From Cymbidium sinense (Eukaryota; Streptophyta; Magnoliopsida; Asparagales; Orchidaceae), in contig CM038222.1 in assembly GCA_021442155.1 (NCBI GenBank), positions 22,144,923 to 22,208,922 on the forward strand: a stretch of DNA of 64,000 nucleotides. Direction: 5' to 3'. Both the position numbers and the translations under genes were made by a program. Every line of letters starts with the position of its first letter. The first letter of the stretch is position 1. Positions 22,601-32,540 of this stretch are shown one piece after another. Under the pieces are notes generated by a model. It searched no databases. It had not been told where the DNA came from and saw nothing but the letters and a program-made list of their open reading frames with translations.

Positions 22601-24340
22601 TGTTGGTGCTATGGACCCACTTAAGAATGGGCTATAGCCTTGACCTACCTCGTTTACAAATCCAAAGTGATAGTCTACCATGGGTAGAGCTAGCCAACCT
22701 AAGGGTTTATTTTGTGTGCAATGGTTATGCTAGGAAGAAGGTGGACTTACATCTTCCAAAGTGAGGAACAACTCAGGGTGACCTATTGGATGCACAACAA
22801 ATCGACCTAGGTGAAAGTCAATGCCACTAGGGACTTATGTCAACTCAAAAGTAGTTAGAATTAGTTTTATTTTAATTTCATGTGATTTGATATGGTTTAG
22901 TTTGGTTTAGTTTGATTTTGAATTGAGGGAATATCCATTGGGGATGTGAGCTCACAAATTTGATCGATTTAATTTATCAACCATGTTATGTGGACCACAC
23001 TAAGAAGGGGCTATATTGGACTTTTCTAATATTAAATTTACAAATCCAAAGGAATAGACTACTGGCCATGAGGGAGAGCTAGCCAACCTAGGGGTTTGCC
23101 TTTCAGTGTGCAACAACTATGCTAGGAAGGAGTAGCAAACTTACATCTTCTAAAGCAGGGAACAACTGCTGGGGTGACTTATTGGTAGCACAATAAATAG
23201 AACCTGGAATAGGGCCCACTACTGAGTGAATGTCGCTGGGGACTTATATCAACTCAAGAGTAGTCAGGCAATTCCTATAGGGAGTTTTGCTGAAATTGGC
23301 CTAAAGATAGGATGCCTGCTTGGGATAATGTATCGCTAAGTGTGTCCTTCTAATCTGCAAGTGAATATATATTTTATTTATATGTTTGCGTGGACCCTAT
23401 TGGTATGTGAGGGACCACACTAAGAAGGGACTATGTTGGCCTTCACCTATCTCAGATTTACTAGACCAAAGAAGAATCTGCCCATCTACAGAATGGATTC
23501 TCTAACCATAGGGTGGTTACTAGGAAAGGGGAACTGTCCAATCCGATATTAACTCAGGGAATGTATAAATGGGTTCGCAAAGGATGTGATCCAAATATAG
23601 TGCCCATAGGGGAGATGCTGCTAGGGGCATTATCTTGAGCCCTGGAAAAGAAAGCCTATAGCTTTATAGTGGCCAACTCAAGGAGAAAGTGAAGCAGACT
23701 TACATCTATCATGAGTGGTGTATCCTAAGGTGTGAGAACCAACCAACTTAAGGTGTATCCATCAGCATGAGTGGTGTATCCATCAACATAGTGAGAACCA
23801 ACCAACCTAAGGTGTTCGTTGGTGTGCAATGATCAATCTAGAAAGAAAGTGTGTAGGCTTACAACTTTCCAAGTGTTACTAATCATTAAGATAGTCTATC
23901 ATTAGCAGCGCAGATGCTATTTGACCTGAAATGACTATTAAGAAGGGAGCTCAAGGAAGGACTGGACCTAGATTTGAAGCAATCAGGAGGGAAGGGGATG
24001 CTAGGGGACTTATCCTAAACCTCAAATATACTTGACCCAATCATTACACGGAGGCTAATCTAAGAAGAATGCGTACCAGACTCACATCCTCTTAAATGTA
24101 ACCAACATGAGGTAGCTTACCAGCAACATAGTAAGGCCTACCAAACTAACAAGGCACTCATCGGTGCATAGCTGGCAAGGAAGGAAAGCATAGCAGACTT
24201 ACATCCTCCAAAGCAAGAACACCACTGGCGTGACACACTAGGAGGGTAGCATGTCCTCCTGACCTAGTGCAGCTATTGAGTGAGTACCATTGGGGGTGTT
24301 ATCTCAACTCAGAGTAGCCCGAGACAAAAGATATGTGTTT
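22600..24340. repeat. diverged tandem repeats in the Tat-element 3' UTR, copy B
   Basis: Units starting at about 22,612, 22,991 and 23,411 each open with GGACCACACTAAGAAGGG-CTAT-like sequence. They carry AGCTAGCCAACCTA-GGGT and ACTTACATCTTC, and end in GGGACTTAT-TCAACTCAA-AGTAG. Less regular derivatives continue to 24,330, with ACTTACATC-type words at 23,696, 24,089 and 24,199. The period is about 380-420 bp. Tat/Ogre-type elements are known to carry tandem repeats between pol and the 3' LTR, which fits this position. The same array is at 41,150-42,790. Confidence 0.78.
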
Positions 24341-24510
24341 ATTTTATATATTTGTGTGTAGTTTGTATTTGTGTTAATTCGATGAAGGATAGGACATTGC
24401 TCAGGTTCCTTACACCTACCCTAAACACATCATGGTAGATTCATAAATAAGAATACTTTCAACATAGAAGAGATTTAATTCGAAATGGAATTTTTATTAA
24501 TGATAATTAT
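24340..24510. other. junction between the UTR repeats and the end of pol
   Basis: Short AT-rich spacer matching 42,800-42,970. No polypurine tract could be identified confidently. Confidence 0.5.
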
Positions 24511-26103
24511 TTTTGAACATGATTTATAATATTTCTTTAAGTAGAGCATTGATTTAAAAATATTGGATGCTCTCTTATGATTAATAAGTGATATCTGCCA
24601 AAAGAGCCTTCCCAAGTGGGTTCAAACTTGCCTTCCATCTTATGACGAAACAATCGCCTCCTTAGAACTAAAATAAGCTCTCCTACTTGAAAAATTCTAG
24701 ACAACCAACTTGTGTGAGCTTGAATCATTTTAGCTTGTACAACTCAAGGTTTTGGCATGATCTCTCTCTCCAAACCTTTGAGCTCTTCTAACCTCAACTT
24801 AACATTTTACTTTGATTTTGATTTAACTATCCTTAGTGATGGGAGTTGGACTTCTAATGGTAGAAAGGCTTGGGACCCATACACTAAGGAGAAGGGAGTA
24901 GACTAAGTTGGAGTTTTATATGTGATGCAGTAGGCCCACAAGGCATCAACTAACTTCTCATGCCACTATCGCTTATTATTGTCAAGTGTCTTCTTCAATA
25001 TTTGGATTAGAGTTTTGTTGAAGGCTTCTGGTAGTTGATGTTTGTCCTCTGGTAGTTGATGGTAAAATATCTCCAATCTATTGTGTCTCGCAAAGTTGAT
25101 CTGCTCTTGAATGCAACACCATTATCAGATATAATTCTTCAAGGCACTTCAAACCTATATACGATATCATTCTTAAAAAATTGGAGCACATTCTTAAGTG
25201 TGACCTCTCGGTAATCTGCCCATTTGGAAAAGTATTCGTAGAGCCTAAGATAAACCAATGACCCTTGGAAAAGGAGGATCAATTTGACCCACTATGTCTG
25301 CATTCCAACACTTGAATGGCCATGAGGCCAATGTAGTATTTAGAATGTTTGGTGTGGTATAGGACCACATCGTGTATTGACATTGGTGGCATCTCTAGCA
25401 TTATCCATACCTTTGATCATCGATGGTAGTTTGTCTTTATTTAGGTAATCCATGAATGGTTGCCTCCAATCTAACTCCTCATCCTTCTTGGCAATGGTAA
25501 CCTCCCCTTCAAGAGAGTACTTTTTGATGAGTTCAATATCAATAAGGGATAAGACTTGTCTATTTTAGACCTTTATTAATATGGACTCATCCTCTAGACA
25601 TGTCAACTCCTTGGCATGCTTGGCTAAAGCATATGCTATGACATTCTCAACTCAAGGAATCTTAATAAATGATAACCTATGCGATTTTGGCCAAAAACTC
25701 CATGGTGTACTTATGGTAGTGATGGAGCTTGGGCTTTATAACCTTATAAGACACAGCCATTTGGTTGATAACTAGTTAAGAATCCCCAAAGATGTTGATG
25801 TTTTGGATGCTTAGAGTAGTGGCTAACTCCATACTAGCAAGCAAAGACTCATATTCACATTGTTGGTGTAAGGATTGGATGATGATGAGATTCTCATCAC
25901 ATCACGGTCCAGAGTTATGAGAACTATTCCTACCCCCGCCATTCCTAGAATAATAGATTTTAGTTCTTTCCTCTTTAAAGAACCACCAACAAAGTACATC
26001 TCCCAATGAATGCTAGTATCCATAAGTTCATGATTTATTCTTCTACATCACTAGGCAGTGAAGTGTAAGTTCTACTAAGAACCGCAATACAAGCAATACA
26101 ACT
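24510..26103 (-). pseudogene. Tat-type integrase and second RNase H, copy B, cut by the assembly gap
   Basis: Minus-strand integrase C-terminus at 24,537-24,728: FQVGELILVLRRRLF, HKMEGKFEPTWEG. The integrase core follows at about 24,850-25,400 (frameshifted, recognised by similarity to 43,380-43,900), then the inter-domain region at about 25,400-25,560. The second RNase H lies at 25,570-26,030. In the latter the first catalytic motif, YFDGA in copy C, reads YFVGG here, so the metal-binding Asp is lost. The sequence ends at a run of N. All enzymatic domains are disrupted. Confidence 0.82.
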
Positions 26104-26203
26104 NNNNNNNNNNNNNNNNNNNNNNNNNNNNNNNNNNNNNNNNNNNNNNNNNNNNNNNNNNNNNNNNNNNNNNNNNNNNNNNNNNNNNNNNNNNNNNNNN
26201 NNN
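26104..26203. other. assembly gap (100 N)
   Basis: Exactly 100 unknown bases, the usual placeholder for a gap of unknown size. It joins the truncated pol copy B to CCCTAAA repeats, so the adjacency on either side is not proven and RT and protease of this copy may be missing from the assembly. Confidence 0.98.
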
Positions 26204-26385
26204 AAACCCTAAAGCCAGAACACTAAACCCTAAACCCTAAACCCCAAACCCTAACCCTAAATCCTAAAATCCTCAACCCTAACCCTAAACCTTATCCCTA
26301 AACCCCAAATCCTAAACCTAAACCTAAAGTAACTAAATAAATTAAAAAATAAACTTAAACAATAAAACCTAATAAATCTAAACCC
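26204..26385. repeat. CCCTAAA-rich block
   Basis: Telomere-type heptamers, slightly degenerate, with the words CCTAAAGTAACTAAATAAATT also seen before GRP copies 5 and 7. It runs directly into GRP copy 4. Confidence 0.93.
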
Positions 26386-26838
26386 TAAGAATGGGCAACC
26401 TTGATAGAACATCACCCAAGCCCCGCCTAGTGCATGGAGTAAAGACGGCATGGCATCATAGTGGTGGTGGCGGATCTGGAGGTGCTGGTGGATATGGAGG
26501 TGGTGGTCAGAGTTGTGGTGGTTATGGAGGCATGAGGAGGGACAGAGGTTACAGCCGTGGTGGTGGTGGAGGGATAGAAGATATGATGGTGGATCACACC
26601 CGAGAGACTGGGGTTCCATGAGAATTAGAGAAATCAAGAATGACTAATCCGCTCATGCTTATGGAATTGGTCTTCTTAGAGGTGGTTCTGCATCTAGGGT
26701 TTCTGATTTTCTATGCATTCATTTTTATCTATGTCATCGCTTGTGTCTTAGAAAACTTGGTTTATCACTTGATTGATGAAATTGAAAAGAAGAAATGTTA
26801 ATCTTAATTTGTTCTCGATCAAAAAAAAAAAAGAAAAA
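26386..26838 (+). pseudogene. 5'-truncated GR-RBP processed pseudogene, copy 4 (best-preserved Gly-rich tail)
   Basis: Begins at the same junction as the other copies (CCTAAGAATGGGCA). The Gly-rich region is open from 26,391 to 26,621 and shows GGGGSGGAGGYGGGGQS, GGYGG and RGYSRGGGGG, typical of plant GR-RBP C-termini with their GGYGG repeats and Tyr/Arg interruptions. Deletions near 26,400-26,440 remove part of the RRM end and shift the frame. A 3' UTR follows, then a poly(A) at about 26,820-26,838, interrupted by one G. The apparent ATG is internal to the ancestral protein, so translation as a new small protein is not supported. Confidence 0.85.
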
Positions 26839-28786
26839 ACCCTAAACCTTGAACTAAAACTTGAACCCTAGACCTAAAACCTAAACCCTAAACTCTAAAC
26901 CCTAAACCCTAAACCCTAAACCCTAAACCCTAAACCCTAAAACTCTAAACCCTAAAACCTAAAACCTAAACCCTAAACCCTAAACCCTAAATCTAAAACC
27001 CAAACCCCAAAACCCAAAACCCAAAACCTTAAACCCTGCACCCTAAACACTAAAAAGGTAAAAATCTAAACCTAAACTAAACAAAACCTAAAAATAGAAT
27101 AAATAAAAAACATAAACCAAAATATAATTAATAAATAAAATAAAACCTAAACCTTAACCTAAACCTAAACCTAAACCTAAACCCAAAAAGAAAATAAAAT
27201 AAAAAATAAAAAACTAAACTAAAATAAAATAAATAAAAACCAAAACTAAACTAAAAAATAAAAAACCTAAATAAAATAAAAACTAAACCTAAAATTAAAA
27301 GAAACTAAATAAAAACCTAAACCTAAAAAATAAACCTAAAAATAAAACTAAAAAATAAATAAAAAATTAAACCTAAACCCTAAACTAAAAAAAAAACTTA
27401 AACCTAAAATAAAAATAAAATAAACCTAAACCTAAACTAAAATAAACTAAACCAAAAATAGATAAAAACTAAACATAAATCTGAAATAAACTAAACTTAA
27501 TCCATAAATATAATAAAATAAACTAAAAATAAACCTAAACCTAAACTAAAAAATAAAACCTAAAAAAAATCCTAAAACCTAAGACTAAAAAATTAAAATA
27601 AAAAACTAAACCTAAACTAAAAAATAAAAACTAAAATAAAAAATAAACTAAATAAAATAAAATAAATAAAAAATTAATAAAATAAAAAATAAAAATAAAA
27701 TAAAAATAAATAAATTAATTAAATAAATAAACTTAAATCTATGAGTTTACTTAATTTAAAAAAAATTATAAAAAATTTATAAAAAAATTCCTAACCCTAA
27801 ACCCTAAAACTATCCCTAAACTTACAACCCTGAACCCTAAACCATAAACCTTACAACCCTAAACCTTAAACCCTAAAGCCTAAACCCTAAACCCTAAATC
27901 CTTAAACCTAAAACCCTAAACCTAAACCCTAAACCCTAAAACCTATAACCCTAAACCCTAAACACTAAACCCCAAACCCTAAACCCTAAATCATAAACCC
28001 TAAAAAACTAAAAACCTAAACCTAAACTAAAAAAATATAAAATAAAATAAATTAAAAAACATAAACCTAAATTAAAAAATAATAAAATGAAAACCTAAGC
28101 TAAAACCTAAACATAAAAATAAAGTAAAATAAAAAATTAAAACTAAAATAAAATAAAATAAATAAAACCCTAAACTAAACTAAAAAGTAAAATAAACCTA
28201 AAATAAAAAATAAAAAAAAAACTAAACTAAAATAAAATAATAAAATAAACCTAAAATAAAATAGAATAAAAACTAAATCAAAAACCTAAACATAAAAAAT
28301 AAACCTAAAAATAAATAAAAAATAAAACCTAAACCCTAAACTAAAAAAAACTAAACCTAAAATAAATAAAATAAAATAAACCTAAACCTAAACTAAAATA
28401 AACTAAACTAAAATATAAAAAAACCTAAATCTAAATTTGAAATAAACAAAACCTATACCCTATACTAAATAAAATAAAGTATACTAAAAAAACCTAGACC
28501 TAAACTAAAAATAAAACCTAAAAATAAACCTCAAATAAAAACCTAAAAAAATAAAACAAAAACCTAAACTTAAACCTAAAAATAAATAATAAAACCTAAA
28601 CCTAAAAAATAAAATAAAAAACTAAACTAAAAAAAAATGCATAAACCTAAACCTAAACCTAAAAAATAAACTAAAATAAAAAAACCTAAACTAAAATAAA
28701 TAAACCTAAAATAAATAAGCTAAACTAGATAAAAATAAAAATAAACCTAAATAAAAATAAAAAATAAAATAATCTAAAATAAATAA
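26839..28786. repeat. telomere-like satellite, two CCCTAAA blocks and A-rich DNA
   Basis: CCCTAAA-rich to about 27,050, A-rich to about 27,740, landmark TTTACTTAATTT at 27,746, CCCTAAA-rich from 27,790 to about 28,010, and A-rich again to the abrupt start of the pol fragment at about 28,787. One full higher-order unit is visible here. Confidence 0.94.
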
Positions 28787-28859
28787 TGGCAGAATGGCTC
28801 TATTGTGATCTTGCTACCATAGATTATCGCTCGCCTATCATGATCTCGTTACCCACATC

Positions 28860-29416
28860 TATCTTTTGTGATGAGAGTTAGACTTCTAATGGTAGAACAG
28901 CTTGACCCATACACTAAGGAGAAAGGAGTAGACTGAGTTAGAGTTCTCTATGTGGTGCGGTAGGCCAACAAGGCTTCAACTAACTGCTCATGCCACCATC
29001 ACTTATTGTTGTCGAGTGTCTTCTTTAGTATTTGGATCAAATATAATTCACCGATGCACTCTGAACCTATATATAATATAGTTCCTAAAAAATTGGAGCA
29101 CATGCTGTGCCACCTCTCGAAATCACCTTCCCTTTTGGAAAAGTAGTAGGCTAAGTTGAACCGATGAACCTTGGAAGAAGGTGGATCGATAACTACTATG
29201 TCTCAACACTGAATGGCCATGAGGCTAATGTAGATGTAGAATGTTGGGTGTGGGGTAGGACCACACCGTATTTCACATTGGTATCGCCAGATCCATGCAA
29301 TCTTTGATCAGCAAAAGTAGTAGCATCCTAGTTTCTTGATATTGGCTTTCATCTTTGAGCCAAATTAGTTGGCTCTAGATAATCCTGAGTGTACCTCAGT
29401 CACAATGTTATAGGCT
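28860..29416 (-). pseudogene. integrase (zinc-binding and core region), copy C, broken
   Basis: Recognised by nucleotide similarity to 43,360-43,960 in copy D, where the core reads YRFGVP and a frame-shifted NNGAHSRATRS-type stretch and the N-terminal zinc-binding part reads EVHSG and MIKDCMD. In the family, integrase inserts the cDNA into the host genome. Here multiple indels remove any open frame. Confidence 0.7.
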
Positions 29417-30205
29417 TCATGCTTGTCTAAATAATGTAACCACATATGATCGAAAGACTACCGGTATAAGGCACCATCCACAAAAGCGTAGGAAAGTGCT
29501 CTCTACGCCATTGGACTTTTCTTGAGGTAGTTCACCTTTATTTAGGTAATTCATGAATGGTTTCCTCCAATCTAACTTCTCATCCTTCTTGGCAATGGCA
29601 ACCTCCCCTTCAAGAGAGTACTTTTTGATGAGTTCAATATCAATAAAAGATAAGACTTGTCTATTTTGGACTTTTATTGATATGGACTCATCATCTGGAC
29701 ACATCAATTCCTTGGCAAGCTTGGCTAAAGCATATGCTATGGCATTCTCTCCTCGAGGAATCTTATAAATGGTAACCTTTGGGATTTCAGACAATACCTC
29801 CATGGTGTACTTATGGTAGTGATGGAGCTTGGGCTTTATAACCTTATAGGACCCAACGATTTGGTTGATAATTAGCTGAGAATCCCCGAAGATGTTGATG
29901 TTCTGGATGCTTAGAGTATCAGCTAACTCTAGATCGACAATCAGTGCCTCATATTCAACTTCATTGTTGGTGCAAGGATTGGATAGATGATATGAGAATC
30001 TCATCACATCTCAGTCTGGAGTTAAGAGAACTATTTCTACCCCTGCCTTTCCTGGAATAGTAGATTGTGGTTCTTCTCCTCTTTGAGAAGAAGCTGCACC
30101 ATCAAAGTACATCTCCCAGAGGTGAATGCTAGTATCCCCTAAGTTCATGATTTGTTCATCGACAAGATCATCACTAAGCAGAGAGTCAATAAGAAGTGGG
30201 TGCAT
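29417..30205 (-). pseudogene. second (archaeal-type) RNase H, copy C, one stop and a damaged active site
   Basis: Two open stretches in the same frame (30,205-30,011 and 30,007-29,417) are separated by a single TGA. Motifs seen: WEMYFDGAASS (first Asp), NNEVEYEALI (Glu), NIFGDSQLIINQ (Asp) and RGENAIAYALAKLAKEL. The last normally carries an ADALA-type Asp, which is Tyr here. This RVT_3-like domain, additional to the RT-linked RNase H, is the hallmark used to infer the Tat lineage. Downstream residues (KKYSLEGEVAIAKKDEKLDW) belong to the RNase H-integrase linker. This is the longest surviving reading frame (196 codons) of any gypsy copy in the window. Confidence 0.88.
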
Positions 30206-30330
30206 TGCTAAGAAAACTGCTAGCGCTTATCCTTTCACCGCTTGGTGAGGTTCGAAGGTAATGTCAAACTAAAGAAGATCATGGACATCATGCCACCGAG
30301 ATAGTGTCGATCAGATTATAGTGGATTAAT

Positions 30331-31009
30331 ACTAGAGATTAAGTTCACCTTATGAGGAAGCATGAAGCATTGTAGCTTTCGGGATTCAAAGATTAAAGCT
30401 GGGCAATGCTTTTTAAAGGGCGGATAATTAGCCTCGGTAGGGATTAGACGACAGTTAAGGTAGTAGAATGCATTTTCCTTTGCTTCGTTGTTAGCTTAGG
30501 CCAACAATGCACCAAGGGAGTCATCTAACTCAGTAGTATAAAGTATATGAGCTTGCTGGATGGGGTCGCTCAACCGGCGGCATCATCGTAATGCTTGATG
30601 TCTTCGAAGGCATGCTCACACTTGTCATCCCGCTTAAACTTGTGGTCCTTTTTGACAAGTGCTCATAGTGGCTGACATCTTCCTGATAGGTTTGATATAA
30701 AGCATCTTAGATACGCCAACCACCCTTGGAATGATCTGAGTTGAGTTAAAGTTTTAGGGGGTGGCATTTTTGATATCGCCTTGATCTTCTTTATATTGAT
30801 TGATTCTGTCAAAGAAAACCCAAGGAATTTTTCTGAAGTTACTCTGAATGCACACTTTAGGGGGTTCATTTTGAGGTTAAGTTGTCTTAACTATTTGAAA
30901 ACTACTCTCAAGTCAAAGAGGTGGTCTTCCATTTTTCTACTTTTGACCACAAGATCATCAACATAGCACTCAACTTGATGATGAATGATTTCATTGAAGA
31001 TTATAGTCT
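30331..31009 (-). pseudogene. RT C-terminal half plus RT-linked RNase H, copy C
   Basis: The YVDD catalytic motif is encoded at 30,954-30,965 in the context ECYVDDLVVK. Then, after a frame change, MNPLKCAFRVTSEKFLGF and MPPPKTLTQLRSFQG (30,663-30,869) represent the RT thumb/connection. RNase H at 30,331-30,560 shows DDSLGALLA and EANYPPFKKH-type words with stops. The N-terminal half of RT is missing because the fragment ends at 31,009 in satellite. Confidence 0.86.
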
Positions 31010-32117
31010 AAAATAAAATAAAAAAAAAACTAAAACCTAAATCTAAACCTAAAAATAAAATAAAATAAACTAATTAAAATAAACTAAAATAAAATAAATA
31101 AAAACCTAAACAAAACTAAAAAAATAAAATAAACCCAAGAATAAAAAACCTAAATAAAATAAAAACTAAATGCAAAATAAAAATAAAGTAAACCTAAAAT
31201 AAACCTAAAATAAAATAAATAAAAAACTAAATAAAAAACCTAAACCTAAAAAAAAATAAAATAAATACAAAATAAAAAAACCCTAATCCTAAAATAAAAA
31301 AATCAACAAAATAAAATAAATGAGAACTTAAACTAAAATAAATAAAAGCTAAACTTAAACCTAAACAAAATAAAATAAACCTAAACCTTAACTATAAAAA
31401 AAACATAAAAATATACCTAAAATAAAAGGCTAAAACCGAAACATAAAAAAATAAAATAAAACCTAAACCTAAACCTAAAAATAAAAAATAAAACATAAAC
31501 CTAAAAAATATTGTAAAAATAAAACTAAATTAACAAATATACCTAAACATGAACCTAAACTTAAAAAATAAACTAATATAAAAAACTTAACCTAAAATAA
31601 ATAAACTAAACTAAATAAAATAAAAATATACCTAAATATAAATAAAATAATAGCTAAAATAAATAAACTAAATAAAATTAAACCTACAGTTTTTTAATTT
31701 AAAAAGAAAACCCTAAACCCAAATAAACCTAAACCCTAAACCCTAAACCCTAAACCCTAAACCCTAAACCCTAAACCCTAAACCTAAACCTTAAACCTTA
31801 AAAAACCCTAAATCCTAAACCCTAAACCCTAAATTAAATAAACTAAATAAACTTAAACCAACCAGTTTACTTAGTTTAACAAAAACCCTAAACATTAAAC
31901 CTAAATCCTAAACCCTAGACCCTAAACCCTAAACCTTAACCCTAAACCTTAAACCCTAAAACCTACACCATGAACCCTAAACCCTAAACCCTAAACCCTA
32001 ACCTTAAACCTTAAACCCTAAACCCCAAACCTAAACCTAAACCTAAAAAAACTAAATAAATTAAACAATAAACCAAAACCCCAAAACCTAATAAACCTGA
32101 ACCTAAACCTAAACCCT
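31010..32117. repeat. telomere-like satellite with landmarks at 31,690 and 31,866
   Basis: A-rich block (31,010-31,690) containing the word CTAAATGCAAAATAAAAAT, a weak landmark near 31,690, a CCCTAAA block, a second landmark TTTACTTAGTTT at 31,866 and a final CCCTAAA block. The latter ends in CCTAAGAATGGG at GRP copy 5. Perfect heptamer run around 31,733-31,785. Confidence 0.94.
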
Positions 32118-32540
32118 AAGAATGGGTAGAACCTTGATGGCAGGAACATCACCAATCGCTCGCCTAGATCTAGTGGTGAATCAAAGGCAGGATACCCATA
32201 GTGGTGGAGGGGATGGAGTGGTGGTGAGAAGGTGGTGGTGAAAGCATGAGGTTACTGCCATGGTAGTGGCGGAGGTAGAGATCTAGGATATGATGGTGGA
32301 TCCCGCTGCTCAAGAGGCTAGAGTGGTTCTGATGGAAACTGGAGAAACTGAAGAATGGCTAATGATCCGCTTATGAAACTTGTCTTTATAGATGAGTTCT
32401 AGTTATCAAGGGTTTTGATTTGCTCACATGCTCATTTTTTATCTATGTCGTTGCTTGTGTCTTAGAAAACTTGTGTGGTACTTAGTTGATGAAATCAAAA
32501 AGAATAAATGTTGAATCTAAATTTGTTCTCTTAAAAAAAC
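32118..32540 (+). pseudogene. 5'-truncated GR-RBP processed pseudogene, copy 5
   Basis: Same 5' junction at the RRM C-terminus (NG-NLDGRN-type codons), a shortened Gly-rich segment with many deletions, then GNWRN and stop at about 32,351. The 3' UTR carries TTTGATTTGCTC and TTGATGAAATC-AAAAGAA. Poly(A) at about 32,533-32,539 precedes CCCTAAA-like repeats. It is one of the most deleted copies in the Gly-rich part. Confidence 0.82.

Larger units (their letters stand above)
28787..31009 (-). mobile_element. Ty3/gypsy (Tat-type) pol fragment, copy C, blunt-ended in satellite
   Basis: A 2.2-kb internal piece of pol with integrase core, second RNase H, RT-RNase H and the C-terminal part of RT. It is bounded on both sides by A-rich satellite, without LTRs, primer-binding site or polypurine tract. 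The left edge cuts off the integrase C-terminus; the right edge lies just upstream (in the element's sense) of the YVDD motif. It must have arrived or been left by recombination or deletion, not as a new retrotransposition. It is the best-preserved copy of the second RNase H. Confidence 0.88.

Noticed and set aside
22600..24340. Regular repeats considered as a CRISPR-like array.
   Set aside because: Units are ~400 bp, diverged and without a short identical repeat; the context is a eukaryotic retroelement UTR.
26391..26621. Open Gly-rich frame that could pass for a small novel glycine-rich protein gene.
   Set aside because: The start codon is internal to the ancestral GR-RBP (RRM end), the RRM is missing, the frame is a survivor among shifted copies, and the 5' side is telomere-like repeat with no promoter.
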